This document shows, one piece after another, positions 1 to 8,861 of a stretch of DNA of 64,000 nucleotides. The notes beneath the pieces were generated by a model. The model searched no databases. It had not been told where the DNA came from and worked only from the letters and a program-made list of their open reading frames with translations. The DNA lies in contig JAGYLU010000003.1 in assembly GCA_018400755.1 (NCBI GenBank), forward strand, positions 50,920 to 114,919, written 5' to 3'. Position 1 is the first letter of the stretch, and every line of letters begins with the position of its first letter. Both the position numbers and the translations under genes were made by a program. The stretch is from Acholeplasmataceae bacterium (GTDB taxonomy: Bacteria; Bacillota_I; Bacilli_A; Acholeplasmatales; Acholeplasmataceae).

Positions 1-225
1 TGTTACGTGACCGATGGATTTATCAAGCGTGACGCACTGGTCAGGGTACTCAGAGACGGCATTGTTGTCTATGAAGGCAAACTGGCATCACTCAAACGCT
101 TCAAGGATGACGCCAAAGAAGTCAGACAGGGGTTTGAATGTGGCCTTTCAATCGAACATTTCAACGACATCAAGATTGGAGACCTCATCGAAGCCTCGCA
201 GATGAAAGAAGTGGAGGTCAAATAA
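1..225 (+). CDS. infB: Translation initiation factor IF-2, C-terminal fragment
   Basis: The reading frame is open from the first base of the window, so only the last 74 codons are present. The residues [18 protein letters not shown] and the preceding [23 protein letters not shown] segment match the end of IF-2 domain IV (C2), which binds the formyl-methionyl end of initiator tRNA. IF-2 is a cytosolic GTPase; its G domain lies outside the window. The stop codon is one base before the rbfA start, the usual infB-rbfA arrangement in Bacillota, so the two are surely co-transcribed. Confidence 0.95.
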   Translation, partial: CYVTDGFIKRDALVRVLRDGIVVYEGKLASLKRFKDDAKEVRQGFECGLSIEHFNDIKIGDLIEASQMKEVEVK

Positions 226-226
226 C

Positions 227-568
227 ATGTCAGTAACGATTGAACGACTGGCAAGTCTCATTCAACGTGAACTTGCACCGATTGTGAACCGTGAGGTCAA
301 AGACAAGAGTTTCGGATACATCAATCTGACCGAAGTCAAAGTCACACGTGACATGTCCTATGCGAACATCTACTACACCATTCTCTCCGATGATCCGGAC
401 ATGCTCAAGAAAGCCCAACAGGCGATTGAGACCAGTAAAGCCACGATTCGCATGGAACTCGCCAAGAAAATCAGGAACATCCGCAAAATACCCGAACTTG
501 TCTTCAAGTTTGATGAAGCGCTTGCCTATGGCAATCGCATCGACAAACTCTTGAAGTCATTGAAGTGA
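227..568 (+). CDS. rbfA: Ribosome-binding factor A
   Basis: This 113-residue protein has the usual RbfA length. It shows the KH-like core: an N-terminal helix ending IQRELAPIV, the strand segment FGYINLTEVKVTRDMSYANIYYT, and the C-terminal RKIPELVFKFDEALAYGNRIDKLL. RbfA binds the 30S subunit near helix 1 of 16S rRNA and acts in late small-subunit maturation and cold adaptation. It follows infB by one base, with GGAGG-like bases (GTGGAGGTC) inside the end of infB as ribosome site. A large terminator hairpin follows, so this is the last gene of the nusA-infB type operon. Nothing is unusual. Confidence 0.97.
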   Translation: MSVTIERLASLIQRELAPIVNREVKDKSFGYINLTEVKVTRDMSYANIYYTILSDDPDMLKKAQQAIETSKATIRMELAKKIRNIRKIPELVFKFDEALAYGNRIDKLLKSLK

Positions 569-581
569 TGAACAAACAAGA

Positions 582-638
582 AAGTAACCTCGGTCACATT
601 TGTCCTAACATACAAAAGTGACTTCAGTTACTTTTTTT
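582..638 (+). terminator. Rho-independent terminator after rbfA
   Basis: AAGTAAC (582-588) pairs with GTTACTT (627-633) and an inner GTCAC pairs with GTGAC (618-622). A run of T follows to 638. The hairpin closes the infB-rbfA transcript. Confidence 0.85.
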
Positions 639-648
639 CTCGTTCAGA

Positions 649-657
649 TGGTATAAT
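649..657 (+). promoter_or_regulatory. Extended -10 promoter of priA
   Basis: TGGTATAAT is an extended -10 element ending at 657, 16 bases before the priA start. No good -35 hexamer is visible at the right distance (TTACTT at 628-633 is the best), which is typical of extended -10 promoters. Confidence 0.65.
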
Positions 658-673
658 TTTCATAGGTGACGCC

Positions 674-2983
674 ATGATTGCAGAAGTGATTATCGATATT
701 GGACATCAACAAGTCAATCAGACATACGACTACATTGTACCCGAAGCCTTGAGTGCTCATATCGAGCGTGGGATGCGTGTGATTGTTCCATTCGGGTCTA
801 CCACGAGGCTCGCTTTTGTCATCCATCTGAAGGATCAAAGTGATCAGGCAACCAAAACCGTGATGGATGTCCTTGATGTCGTTCCGACTATTGGCGCGGA
901 AAGTTTTGAGATCATCAGATATCTCGAGAAAACGACCGGACAGCCCTATGGACGTCTGTTTCAAACAGTCGTCCCACGGGAGTTGCTGGTTTCCTACAAA
1001 CGAGACGTGATCCTCCTAGATGCGTCAGCCGTTGACGGAAAGACTCGTGCACTGTTCAATGCCCAAGGGCGAAGACGCCTCAACAAAGACGATACCAAGT
1101 TTCTTTCATTGTTCAAAAGACTCAAAGATCAAGGCATCGTCCAGATCAGGACCGTGCTTGAGCAACGGGGCAAGGCCCGTCTGGAACGGGCTTACCGGTT
1201 CAACAGGGATCATCGTTATGCGAAGATCGATCAATATCAGATGGTGACGGATCTGTTCAGGCATAAAGAACACATATCACGCCGTGAACTCCTTGACGAG
1301 GGCGTGACGGCCTCAAGAATCAGCACGCTGGAAAAACATGATGTATTGATCCGATTCGAGCTGAAAGTCGATCGTCCTTATGAGGGCAAATACCAGGCAA
1401 AAACAGATCAGATCAAGCTGACACCGGTTCAAGAACAGGCAGTCTCGTCCATTTTGACTGATCCCTTGAAAACATCACTCCTACATGGCATTACCGGATC
1501 CGGAAAGACCGAGGTTTATATCGAGGTCATCAGACGCCTCAAAGAGGTGCCTGGTCAGGTGCTGATCCTGGTACCCGAAATCGCCCTTGCGGGACCGATC
1601 TATGCCCGGGTCAGCCAAGCGTTTGAAGATGTTGCCCTCTATCACAGCGGATTGTCCGAAGGCGTCCGGTTTGACCAGTTTGAGATGATCCGCGAACAAC
1701 GGGCATCGGTTGTCATTGGGACCAGAAGTGCGGTTTTTCTGCCTTTTGACAGATTGAAATTGGTCATTGTTGACGAAGAGCATGACGATCAGTACATTCA
1801 GAACAGAGGGCTATACTATGACGCCATTTCGATCGTCGGATTAAGAGCAAAGTGGCATGACGCGAGACTTATCTTGGGAAGTGCGACACCGCGGATTGTC
1901 ACGACCTATGATGCCCTCGCCCATAAGATCAACCATATTGAGATGAATGAACGCCCCTTTGGGCTGCCACTTCCCAAACTCCATCTGATTGATATGAGAG
2001 ATGAACTGAAAGAGGCTCATACCGGTATCCTTTCAAGATCCCTTGAAAAAATGATTGAGGACCGGTTGAAAGCCAAGGAACAGACCATCCTGATGTTCAA
2101 CCGCAAGGGTTATGCCCCTTATGTGATGTGTCGTCAGTGTGGCCATGTGCCAACGTGTCCCTCCTGTGAGATCTCACTGACCTATTTCAAGGATGACGAC
2201 AGTTTGCGATGTCCTTATTGCGGACACAAGGCATCATTTTCAAAAACGTGTCCGGTTTGTCATCAGGCAGCGATCAGAGAAGTCGGCGCTGGCCTTGATT
2301 ACGTGACCGAAAGAGTCAAGGTCCGATTTCCAAACGCCACGGTCGTCAAGATGGATGCGTTGGTGACCAGGACCAAAGGTGCTCATGAACGACTCTGGCA
2401 AAGCGTTGCCTCAAGAAAAGCTGATATTCTTATCGGGACTGAAATGGTCGCCAAAGGACTTGACTTTCCTAAGGTCACCCTCTCGGCGGTACTGATGGCT
2501 GATCAGGCGTTTCGCGTTCCTTCTTACCTAGCGGATGAACAAGCCTATCAGCTCTTTGCCCAGTTGACAGGACGGAGCGGCAGAGACGTCCAAGGTGAGG
2601 CGGTGATCCAAGGCTATGACCTTGACCATATGGCCATCAAAGGGGTCAGTGAAGGCTATCGATCGTTTTACCAGGAATCGCTTTACAAAAGGAAAATCAT
2701 GCATTATCCACCTTTTGGCCAGGTGGCCATGATCCAAGTTGAAGGTGAAGGATATCTAAGGACGTATCAGGAAGCCTTCACGCTTAAAAAAACCTTGCTG
2801 AAGCGTCTCCGATCGGTCTTGGGACCGACCGCGGCACGACAAAAAAAGATGGTGTCAAACCACCGTTTCAATCTCGTCTTGAAAGATGATGATATCAACC
2901 TGGAAATGGTGTTTGAAGCCATCAACGGACTCAAACCATTCGTCAGGGTGACGTTTATCCCTGACATTGATGAAGGGAAGTGA
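674..2983 (+). CDS. priA: Primosomal protein N' (replication restart helicase PriA)
   Basis: The 769-residue protein has the full PriA layout. The N-terminal DNA-binding domain begins IDIGHQQVNQTYDYIVP. The helicase core has Walker A GITGSGKTE near residue 272, Walker B/DEAH-like VIVDEEHDD, and the GSATPR motif. A zinc-binding insert of paired cysteines (CRQCGHVPTCPSC, then CPYCGH and CPVCH) lies around residues 485-530, and helicase motifs GTEMVAKGLDF and QLTGRSGRD follow. PriA loads the replisome at repaired forks. It is transcribed from its own extended -10 promoter and is followed five bases later by fmt, the common Bacillota priA-fmt neighbourhood. No motif is missing. Confidence 0.97.
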   Translation: MIAEVIIDIGHQQVNQTYDYIVPEALSAHIERGMRVIVPFGSTTRLAFVIHLKDQSDQATKTVMDVLDVVPTIGAESFEIIRYLEKTTGQPYGRLFQTVVPRELLVSYKRDVILLDASAVDGKTRALFNAQGRRRLNKDDTKFLSLFKRLKDQGIVQIRTVLEQRGKARLERAYRFNRDHRYAKIDQYQMVTDLFRHKEHISRRELLDEGVTASRISTLEKHDVLIRFELKVDRPYEGKYQAKTDQIKLTPVQEQAVSSILTDPLKTSLLHGITGSGKTEVYIEVIRRLKEVPGQVLILVPEIALAGPIYARVSQAFEDVALYHSGLSEGVRFDQFEMIREQRASVVIGTRSAVFLPFDRLKLVIVDEEHDDQYIQNRGLYYDAISIVGLRAKWHDARLILGSATPRIVTTYDALAHKINHIEMNERPFGLPLPKLHLIDMRDELKEAHTGILSRSLEKMIEDRLKAKEQTILMFNRKGYAPYVMCRQCGHVPTCPSCEISLTYFKDDDSLRCPYCGHKASFSKTCPVCHQAAIREVGAGLDYVTERVKVRFPNATVVKMDALVTRTKGAHERLWQSVASRKADILIGTEMVAKGLDFPKVTLSAVLMADQAFRVPSYLADEQAYQLFAQLTGRSGRDVQGEAVIQGYDLDHMAIKGVSEGYRSFYQESLYKRKIMHYPPFGQVAMIQVEGEGYLRTYQEAFTLKKTLLKRLRSVLGPTAARQKKMVSNHRFNLVLKDDDINLEMVFEAINGLKPFVRVTFIPDIDEGK

Positions 2984-2987
2984 TTTG

Positions 2988-3905
2988 ATGAGAATTGTGT
3001 TTATGGGCACACCTGATTTCGCGACAACCATTCTTGAACGACTCCTTCATTCCGATCATGACATCGTCTTGGTTGTCAGTCAGCCAGACCGGCCGATTGG
3101 TCGAAAAAGAGTCATGACACCCCCCCCGGTGAAGACGCTTTCGATCAGCCATAAGATTCCTGTCTTTCAACCGGAACGCATTCGTGATGGCTACCAACCG
3201 ATCATCGACGCCAAGGCTGACCTATTGATCACAGCGGCCTATGGCCAGATGCTTCCGGCCTCGTTGCTTAGGGCCATCAAGGCGATCAATGTCCATGGAT
3301 CACTCCTTCCGGCCTACCGTGGAGGGGCTCCGATCCAATATGCTTTGTTTGATGGATGTGAAAAAACCGGTGTCACCATCATGACGATGAAGATGAAGAT
3401 GGATTCGGGTGACATCATCTGCCAACGTGAGACCAAGATCACTGACCAAGATGATTACGGGACCCTCTCGGCGAGACTGGCTCAGATTGGCGCGGATCTT
3501 CTGATGACGGTCCTAGAAACCTACGAGCAAGGAACCATTCAAACGTTTCCACAAGATGAACGGATGGTCACTTATGCCAGAACCTTGACATATGAGGATG
3601 AGGCGATTGATTTCAAAGCATCATCAAGAGATATCGTCAACCGTTTGCGGGGACTTTCCCCTTTGCCAGGAGGTCATGCCATGATCAATGGCATCACCGT
3701 GAAGATCTTTAAGGCGACCGAGACCGAAACGGTTGAGAATGCCTTGCCAGGCACGGTGCTTTCTACCACGAAACGTCTGATCGTCAAGACCGGGGATCAC
3801 GCGGTGGACATCGAGTCCATCCAAATTCCCGGGAAAAAGAAAATGAACGTCAGGGATTTCCTGAATGGCCAATCCCTGATCAAATGTGGTGACTTGTTCA
3901 CCTGA
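2988..3905 (+). CDS. fmt: Methionyl-tRNA formyltransferase
   Basis: Fmt transfers a formyl group from 10-formyltetrahydrofolate to initiator Met-tRNA. The start MRIVFMGTPDFA, the catalytic-loop residues INVHGSLLPAYRGGAPIQ and the folate-site region TGVTIMTMKMKMDSGDII are all present. The C-terminal OB-like domain ends near residue 305. I chose the ATG at 2988 because an AGGGAAG ribosome site precedes it and family members begin exactly here; an in-frame TTG at 2967 lies inside priA. The gene follows priA by four bases and is presumably co-transcribed with it. Confidence 0.96.
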   Translation: MRIVFMGTPDFATTILERLLHSDHDIVLVVSQPDRPIGRKRVMTPPPVKTLSISHKIPVFQPERIRDGYQPIIDAKADLLITAAYGQMLPASLLRAIKAINVHGSLLPAYRGGAPIQYALFDGCEKTGVTIMTMKMKMDSGDIICQRETKITDQDDYGTLSARLAQIGADLLMTVLETYEQGTIQTFPQDERMVTYARTLTYEDEAIDFKASSRDIVNRLRGLSPLPGGHAMINGITVKIFKATETETVENALPGTVLSTTKRLIVKTGDHAVDIESIQIPGKKKMNVRDFLNGQSLIKCGDLFT

Positions 3906-3916
3906 AAGGATGGACC

Positions 3917-4486
3917 ATGATGGATATCAAAGAGAAACGCGTCATATTCACCAGAAATGAAATGTTTGAAATGAACAAGGAGACTCTCAAAAACAGAGGC
4001 GTCACCATCGAGCAAATCGCTGACATCACCTATATGCAACAAAGCAAGTACACCGATGGCGTGACCCGCTCAGTCTGTGTTGAATCGGTTGAGAAGATTT
4101 TGTCGCTCAGAGATGTGTTTCACCATGTGCAACTCGCAGCTGAGATTGACAGACTCGCTGAGAAAGGGTTGCTTGAAGGACCGATCCAAGACATCATCTA
4201 CGCTGACTTGGGTCTGTTCGGGATTGATGAGGTCATGGGATTGGATGTCTCTGGACTCTATGGCATCATCGGTCAGACCAATTTTGGTGATATTGACGTC
4301 AACAAGCATGGCATTGTCAAGACCTTGAATGATGATGGCAAGAAAGAAGGGGTCTGTCATACCTTTCTTGATGACATCGTGGGCGGGATCGCCGCTGCGG
4401 CGTCGACCAGGGTCGCTCAGGTCATGAGTGAAGAGACAGCCCATGAGGATATCGGGATCAAACGACTGAGTATCTTTGATTTTTGA
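3917..4486 (+). CDS. Phosphatidylglycerophosphatase A family protein (YutG-like)
   Basis: This 189-residue protein resembles the Bacillus YutG branch of PgpA. It has an N-terminal helical segment (LKNRGVTIEQIADITY) followed by the diagnostic GIVKTLNDDGKKEG and CHTFLDDIVGGIAAAASTRVAQ, the latter carrying the conserved acidic residues. The family dephosphorylates phosphatidylglycerophosphate to phosphatidylglycerol or acts as a related soluble domain; YutG-type proteins lack the transmembrane helices of Escherichia coli PgpA, and none is seen here. It lies 11 bases after fmt with an AAAGGA ribosome site. A second ATG at 3920 is an equally plausible start. Confidence 0.85.
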   Translation: MMDIKEKRVIFTRNEMFEMNKETLKNRGVTIEQIADITYMQQSKYTDGVTRSVCVESVEKILSLRDVFHHVQLAAEIDRLAEKGLLEGPIQDIIYADLGLFGIDEVMGLDVSGLYGIIGQTNFGDIDVNKHGIVKTLNDDGKKEGVCHTFLDDIVGGIAAAASTRVAQVMSEETAHEDIGIKRLSIFDF

Positions 4487-4502
4487 TCGGAGACTTTGAT
4501 TG

Positions 4503-5816
4503 ATGCGTTTTTTCAGGAAAATCGGACAATTCATGAATCTTAAGACACTGGGTAAGCAGGTTTTTGCCCGATTTTTCGGTTTCGAGGAAAACGTCGATAT
4601 CACCGACGATGTTGCCGTCCTCTTCAGACGGAACATTGTCATGAAAAACATCATTTTCATCTCTAACATCATCTACTCGATTCTATTGTTTGTCCTATCA
4701 CTTTCAAGTGAGGCCCAGGTGACTGACTGGGTCGTGACGGTCTTGGTCTTCCCATTGACCTATGTGATCAACCGGATGCTCAAAAAACTGATCCATCTTG
4801 ACGCCAGGGATAAGACCAAACAGATGGTCGCGATGTATGTCGCGGCGTTCTACATCTTTTTCTCCTCGATTCTGATCTACGCCCGTCTCTACCGGATCGA
4901 ACACTTTGAGACCGGGGGATATATCCTGATGTATTATGCGGTAGTCGTGATCTCCCTTTATCAGGAACGTCGTCTCCTCTCGGGAAGTTTCCAAGGCATG
5001 CTTGCGCTTCTGACCGCGATTCATCTGATCTGGACCTACAATTTGCAGGGGATGGTCAACGGCATGACGATGGGCGAGTTCTGGCCTGTTTTCGTCAAGA
5101 GCAATGCTTTCTCTGACATCTTGCTTCGGACCATTCTTTTCATTCTCTTTTATTTCGTGGTCTATGCGATTGTGTCGATGGGTCAGTACATGCAAGAGGA
5201 GCGAAAAAAGGAATTGATCAGGAGACGACAGGTCCAAAGTGACTTCACCCACATTGTTGGTGATCTCTTTTCGGTCGTGTTCTCCTCAAGTCATACTTTG
5301 ATGGACCGCCGTCACGCCTTTCAAGTCAAAGACATGGCGGAACGGCTCGCAAATGATTATGGTCTTTCAAAAACCAAAAGTGAGATGATGAGCACTTATG
5401 CACTCATCCATCTGCAGTTTCAAGATATCAATGCGCTCGTCTCCGATAAAGATCATCTGACCGAGCAAAACTATGATGTGTTGAAAGAGAAGACAGAACT
5501 GGGCTCAAAAATCGCCAAACGGTTACAACTGGCCCAGAAGTGTGAGGACATCGCAAGAGCCCACATCGAACAGACCGTGAACGAGACATTCCTGAAGGAC
5601 ATGCTCCAGATCCAACCGGACATCGAATCGCAGATCATTTTGATGGCCGACCTCTACATCACCATGCGTGAAGCGAAGTCCTATAAGCGACCGCTTGCCC
5701 ATAGCGTGGTCATGAAACTGTTCCAAAATGATATGCATGCCTACTTCGATTTCGATCTGAAAGAACGTTTCTTGAAGTTCAATGACGAGTTTGCACAGAT
5801 GTATAGCAACTTCTAG
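4503..5816 (+). CDS. Membrane protein with a degenerate HD-GYP-like domain
   Basis: The protein has 437 residues. After an N-terminal soluble segment there are about six hydrophobic helices (roughly residues 47-235). A cytosolic tail follows whose pattern tracks an HD-GYP phosphodiesterase: QVKDMAERLANDYGLSKT matches the first helices, LGSKIAKRLQ the GYP-region helix, and LMADLYITMREAKSYKRPLA the ADAYDALTSDRPYR region. The metal-binding His and His-Asp pair are not where expected (ALIHLQFQD replaces ALLHDIGK), and the GYP loop is absent. It is therefore probably a catalytically dead sensor or signalling scaffold. It follows the PgpA gene by 16 bases; a strong promoter starts just after it for metK. 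The domain assignment is by pattern and needs a profile search. Confidence 0.6.
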   Translation: MRFFRKIGQFMNLKTLGKQVFARFFGFEENVDITDDVAVLFRRNIVMKNIIFISNIIYSILLFVLSLSSEAQVTDWVVTVLVFPLTYVINRMLKKLIHLDARDKTKQMVAMYVAAFYIFFSSILIYARLYRIEHFETGGYILMYYAVVVISLYQERRLLSGSFQGMLALLTAIHLIWTYNLQGMVNGMTMGEFWPVFVKSNAFSDILLRTILFILFYFVVYAIVSMGQYMQEERKKELIRRRQVQSDFTHIVGDLFSVVFSSSHTLMDRRHAFQVKDMAERLANDYGLSKTKSEMMSTYALIHLQFQDINALVSDKDHLTEQNYDVLKEKTELGSKIAKRLQLAQKCEDIARAHIEQTVNETFLKDMLQIQPDIESQIILMADLYITMREAKSYKRPLAHSVVMKLFQNDMHAYFDFDLKERFLKFNDEFAQMYSNF

Positions 5817-5829
5817 ATGAATGGATGCG

Positions 5830-5858
5830 TTGACTTTGTCTTCGTTCTGAGGTATGAT
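5830..5858 (+). promoter_or_regulatory. Promoter of the metK riboswitch transcript
   Basis: TTGACT (5830-5835) and TATGAT (5853-5858) are separated by 17 bases, a near-consensus sigma-A promoter. It would start transcription near 5865, about 20 bases before the riboswitch. Confidence 0.8.
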
Positions 5859-5883
5859 AAATGCACAATTAAAGCTTTGTTCA

Positions 5884-5977
5884 CTTATTCAGAGCTGTCT
5901 AGGCCAGTGACCGATGATGCAGCAGCAACCTATTTCAGTTAGGTGCTTATCACGAGGGGCGAACACCCATCAATAAG
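5884..5977 (+). ncRNA. SAM-I (S-box) riboswitch controlling metK
   Basis: The closing P1 stem is CTTATT (5884-5889) with AATAAG (5972-5977). Between them are the conserved CAGAG, the CAGCAACC segment, a P3 hairpin ACCTA-TTTCAGT-TAGGT followed by GGTGCT, and a P4 hairpin GGG-GCGAACA-CCC. These are the ordered hallmarks of the S-box aptamer, which binds S-adenosylmethionine. A rho-independent terminator follows, and metK, the SAM synthetase, is directly downstream. The expected mode is feedback: SAM binding stabilises P1 and permits termination. Confidence 0.9.
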
Positions 5978-5993
5978 GGAGATAGCGCGATGA

Positions 5994-6022
5994 AACGCTT
6001 TTCCTGACAAAGCGTTTTTTTT
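5994..6022 (+). terminator. Riboswitch expression-platform terminator
   Basis: AACGCTTT (5994-6001) pairs perfectly with AAAGCGTT (6009-6016), followed by T to 6022. It lies 16 bases after riboswitch P1 and before the metK ribosome site (GAGGAGG, 6026-6032). Confidence 0.9.
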
Positions 6023-6039
6023 CATGAGGAGGACACAAC

Positions 6040-7205
6040 ATGATCAAATTGTTTTCAAGTGAATCTGTGACCGAAGGGCATCCTGACAAGGTCGCGGATC
6101 TGATTTCCGATGCCATTTTAGATGCCTGCCTCAGTCAGGATCCGGATTCAAGAGTGGCTTGTGAGACCGCCGTCACAACCAATTATGTGCTTGTCTTTGG
6201 TGAGATGACCACCAGGGCAGTCATTGATATCGACACCATTGTGAGAAAGGCCATCAAAACGATCGGATACGATCGGCCGGGACATTCTCAGCCGATGAGG
6301 TCAAGATCGATGTGCGCGTCCACGAACAGTCGCCAGACATCGCGATGGGTGTTGACCATGAGGAGACCGGGGCTGGTGATCAGGGACTGATGTTTGGTTT
6401 CGCGACCGATGAGACACCGTCATTGATGCCATTACCGATTGATCTGGCCCACCGTCTGGCTCAAAGACTTGCCGAGGTCAGACGCGACAAGACCATTCCT
6501 TTCTTGCGTCCAGACGGTAAAACCCAAGTCACCGTTGCCTATGATGATGGGAAGCCACTCTACATCCATGATGTTGTGATGTCAACCCAACATGACCCTG
6601 ATGTCACTCATGATGTGATTGAAAAAGCGCTACATGAACACGTTATCGGTCCTATCTTAAAGAATTATGACACCACGAGGACACGGTTTCATATCAATCC
6701 GACCGGTAGTTTTGTGATTGGTGGACCGGCGGGTGATTCAGGGATGACCGGACGCAAGATCATCGTTGATACCTATGGCGGTTATGCCCGTCATGGCGGT
6801 GGGGCATTTTCCGGCAAGGACGCGACCAAAGTTGACCGAAGTGCTGCCTATATGGCCAGGTATCTGGCCAAAAACATCGTCGCTGCCGGACTGGCTGAGA
6901 AGATCGAGATCCAAATTGCCTATGCCATTGGCGTCGCTGAACCGGTCAGTCTTCTTCTAGAGGATTTCGGTACGGCGAAGGTGCCCGTTAACCAGATCGA
7001 AGCCCTCATCAGAACGCATTTCGATCTCCGTCCGAAAGCCATCATCAGACATTTGTCGCTCAAGACCCCCTTTTACTCCAAGACATCCGCCTATGGTCAT
7101 TTCGGTAAAGAAGATGTGTCATTGCCATGGGAAAGTCGTGATGCCGTTGCGATTTTCAAACAATTGCTATATAATACTAATGACGCAAAAATCGAAAGCA
7201 GGTGA
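6040..7205 (+). pseudogene. metK: S-adenosylmethionine synthetase, interrupted by one frameshift
   Basis: MetK makes SAM from methionine and ATP. The N-terminal part (from 6040) carries [18 protein letters not shown]; the rest, in another frame, carries the [38 protein letters not shown] and [19 protein letters not shown] motifs, all standard substrate and phosphate loops. The frame changes at about 6280, where CCGGGACA should read CCGGGGACA: restoring one G gives [10 protein letters not shown] and joins the two parts into one protein of about 388 residues. Everything else is intact, including promoter, riboswitch and ribosome site. Because metK is nearly always essential, a lost G in the sequence is more likely than true inactivation. 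The last codons precede the next start by four bases. Confidence 0.85.
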
Positions 7206-7209
7206 CACC

Positions 7210-8127
7210 TTGGATACAGTGATTACAAGACTTGAGGAAAGACGGCAAGCGCTTTATGGTAAGTTCAAGAAAGGATTGACTAGGGGCATTCTCTTGTTGG
7301 TCGGTGCTGGCATTCTATTCTTGGTCGCGATTGCGACCGGATCCAATGATGACATCAATGGTCTTTTCCTGGTTTTGTCGATCATCCTTGCGATTACCGG
7401 AATCGTCATCATGGGTTTGGCGGGCCAACATGCCGCAGCCTTCAAAACCCTGATCAAGACCGAGTTCATCACCGAACTGCTCAAATCGCAGTTTGAAGAC
7501 GTTGAATACCGACACAAGGACATGATCTCTGTCTCAAGAATCAATGAAACTCAGATGATCAAACGTCCTGATCGTTATTCTGGTGAGGATTTCATGACGG
7601 GTACTTACAAAGGCGTGCGTTTCGAAGTCAGTGACATTGACTTGAAGGAACGGGTTGAGACCACCGACTCACAAGGACACAAACATGTGAGTTACCAGAC
7701 CTACTTCAAAGGCCGTTGGTACATCTACACCTTTGAGAGAGCGTTTGAAGGCATCTTGAAGATCGCTGAGGGCAGAGGCTGGAGTGTTGGCAAGAAGGGA
7801 CTCGAGAAAATGGAGTCCGAAAGCATGGCTTTCAACAAGAAATTTGCCATCTACACCTCATCCCAGGAATATGCGTTCTATCATCTGACACCACGTACGA
7901 TGGAGAAATTCATGGAACTAGAAGAGTTGCACAAAGGACAGATCATCTTCTATTTCAAGGACAATGAACTCCATATCGGTGTCAACGACCGGCGTGATTA
8001 TATGGAAATGTCGATGCGTAAGCCGCTCGACGAACATGCGGTCAAGGTCTTTCAGGCCGACATTGACGTGATACCCGCAATCATCAATGAAATGCGGTTG
8101 GATAGCACGAAATTCAAGCAAAAATAA
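7210..8127 (+). CDS. DUF3137 domain membrane protein
   Basis: The protein has 305 residues. Two transmembrane helices lie near residues 20-70 (GILLLVGAGILFLVAIA and LSIILAITGIVIMGLAG), followed by a long soluble domain with YKGVRFEVSDIDLKER and FKGRWYIYTFE, typical of DUF3137. The function of the family is unknown. It is very often found next to LemA, as here (18 bases apart), which suggests a joint membrane-associated role. I chose the TTG at 7210 because AGGTG lies seven bases upstream and the alignment starts at LEERRQ; an ATG at 7180 would overlap metK and lacks a ribosome site. Confidence 0.8.
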   Translation: MDTVITRLEERRQALYGKFKKGLTRGILLLVGAGILFLVAIATGSNDDINGLFLVLSIILAITGIVIMGLAGQHAAAFKTLIKTEFITELLKSQFEDVEYRHKDMISVSRINETQMIKRPDRYSGEDFMTGTYKGVRFEVSDIDLKERVETTDSQGHKHVSYQTYFKGRWYIYTFERAFEGILKIAEGRGWSVGKKGLEKMESESMAFNKKFAIYTSSQEYAFYHLTPRTMEKFMELEELHKGQIIFYFKDNELHIGVNDRRDYMEMSMRKPLDEHAVKVFQADIDVIPAIINEMRLDSTKFKQK

Positions 8128-8145
8128 CAAAGGAGAACTAAAACT

Positions 8146-8703
8146 ATGGATTTTGTACCAATTCTTATCGGGATTGTTGTCGTCCTTTTGATCGTTGTCG
8201 TATGGATCATCAGCACCATCAACAGTTTCAGAACCATGCTCGTCAAGATTGATGAGAGCGAATCATCGATCGATGTCGCTTTGACAAAGCGCTTTGACTT
8301 GCTGACCAAGATGTTCCAGGCCGCCAAAGGGTACATGAAGCATGAATCAGAGACGTTGACCAAAGTCGTCCAGATGCGTCAGCCTGGTCATTCCGCGAGC
8401 ATCAATGAAAAGCAGGAATTCGCCAATGAAGTCTCAAGAGGCCTACAGGCTTTGAACGTCGTTGTCGAACAGTATCCCGACCTCAAGGCATCACAAAACG
8501 TTGCCAAGCTGCAGGATGCGACATTCGAAGTTGAAGAAAACCTCCAGGCATCCCGTCGGGTTTACAACTCAAACGTCTCGATCTATAACCAGAAAGTCGT
8601 TGTCTTCCCGTCAAACATCATCGCCAACTGGAAGAAATTCCTGAAGCGCGACTTCTTCGAAGCCGATGAGATCAAACGCGGCGATGTTACCTTCGATTTT
8701 TAA
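8146..8703 (+). CDS. lemA: LemA family protein
   Basis: LemA proteins have one N-terminal transmembrane helix and a four-helix cytosolic or extracytosolic bundle. Here residues 5-27 (VPILIGIVVVLLIVVVWII) form the helix. The bundle has the family signatures VALTKRFDLLTKM, ALNVVVEQYPDLKASQNV, and ASRRVYNSNVSIYNQKVVVFPSN. The length of 185 residues is typical. The ribosome site AAGGAG precedes the start. The gene shares a transcript with the DUF3137 gene and is closed by a strong terminator. No enzymatic activity is known for the family. Confidence 0.95.
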   Translation: MDFVPILIGIVVVLLIVVVWIISTINSFRTMLVKIDESESSIDVALTKRFDLLTKMFQAAKGYMKHESETLTKVVQMRQPGHSASINEKQEFANEVSRGLQALNVVVEQYPDLKASQNVAKLQDATFEVEENLQASRRVYNSNVSIYNQKVVVFPSNIIANWKKFLKRDFFEADEIKRGDVTFDF

Positions 8704-8732
8704 GCGCTCATTCATCAAAAAAACACGTCGTC

Positions 8733-8757
8733 AAGGGCCTTTGAAAGGCCCTTTTTG
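8733..8757 (+). terminator. Terminator after lemA
   Basis: AAGGGCCTTT (8733-8742) and AAAGGCCCTT (8744-8753) form a ten-pair stem followed by T residues. Confidence 0.9.
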
Positions 8758-8861
8758 ATGGCTTTTTATGAATTATGTTAAATATGTGAGCACCCATGAC
8801 ATCGCTTGTCAAACGGCCTTTCATGGTGTATCATAATAGAGAATGAAAAGGATGTGTCACT

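Noticed and set aside
4070..4672. A 200-codon antisense frame over the PgpA and HD-GYP-like genes
   Set aside because: It spans the boundary of two real genes on the other strand and has no ribosome site.
6270..6290. Programmed -1 frameshifting in metK
   Set aside because: There is no slippery heptamer or downstream pseudoknot evident, and the family is not known to use it; a missing G explains the break.
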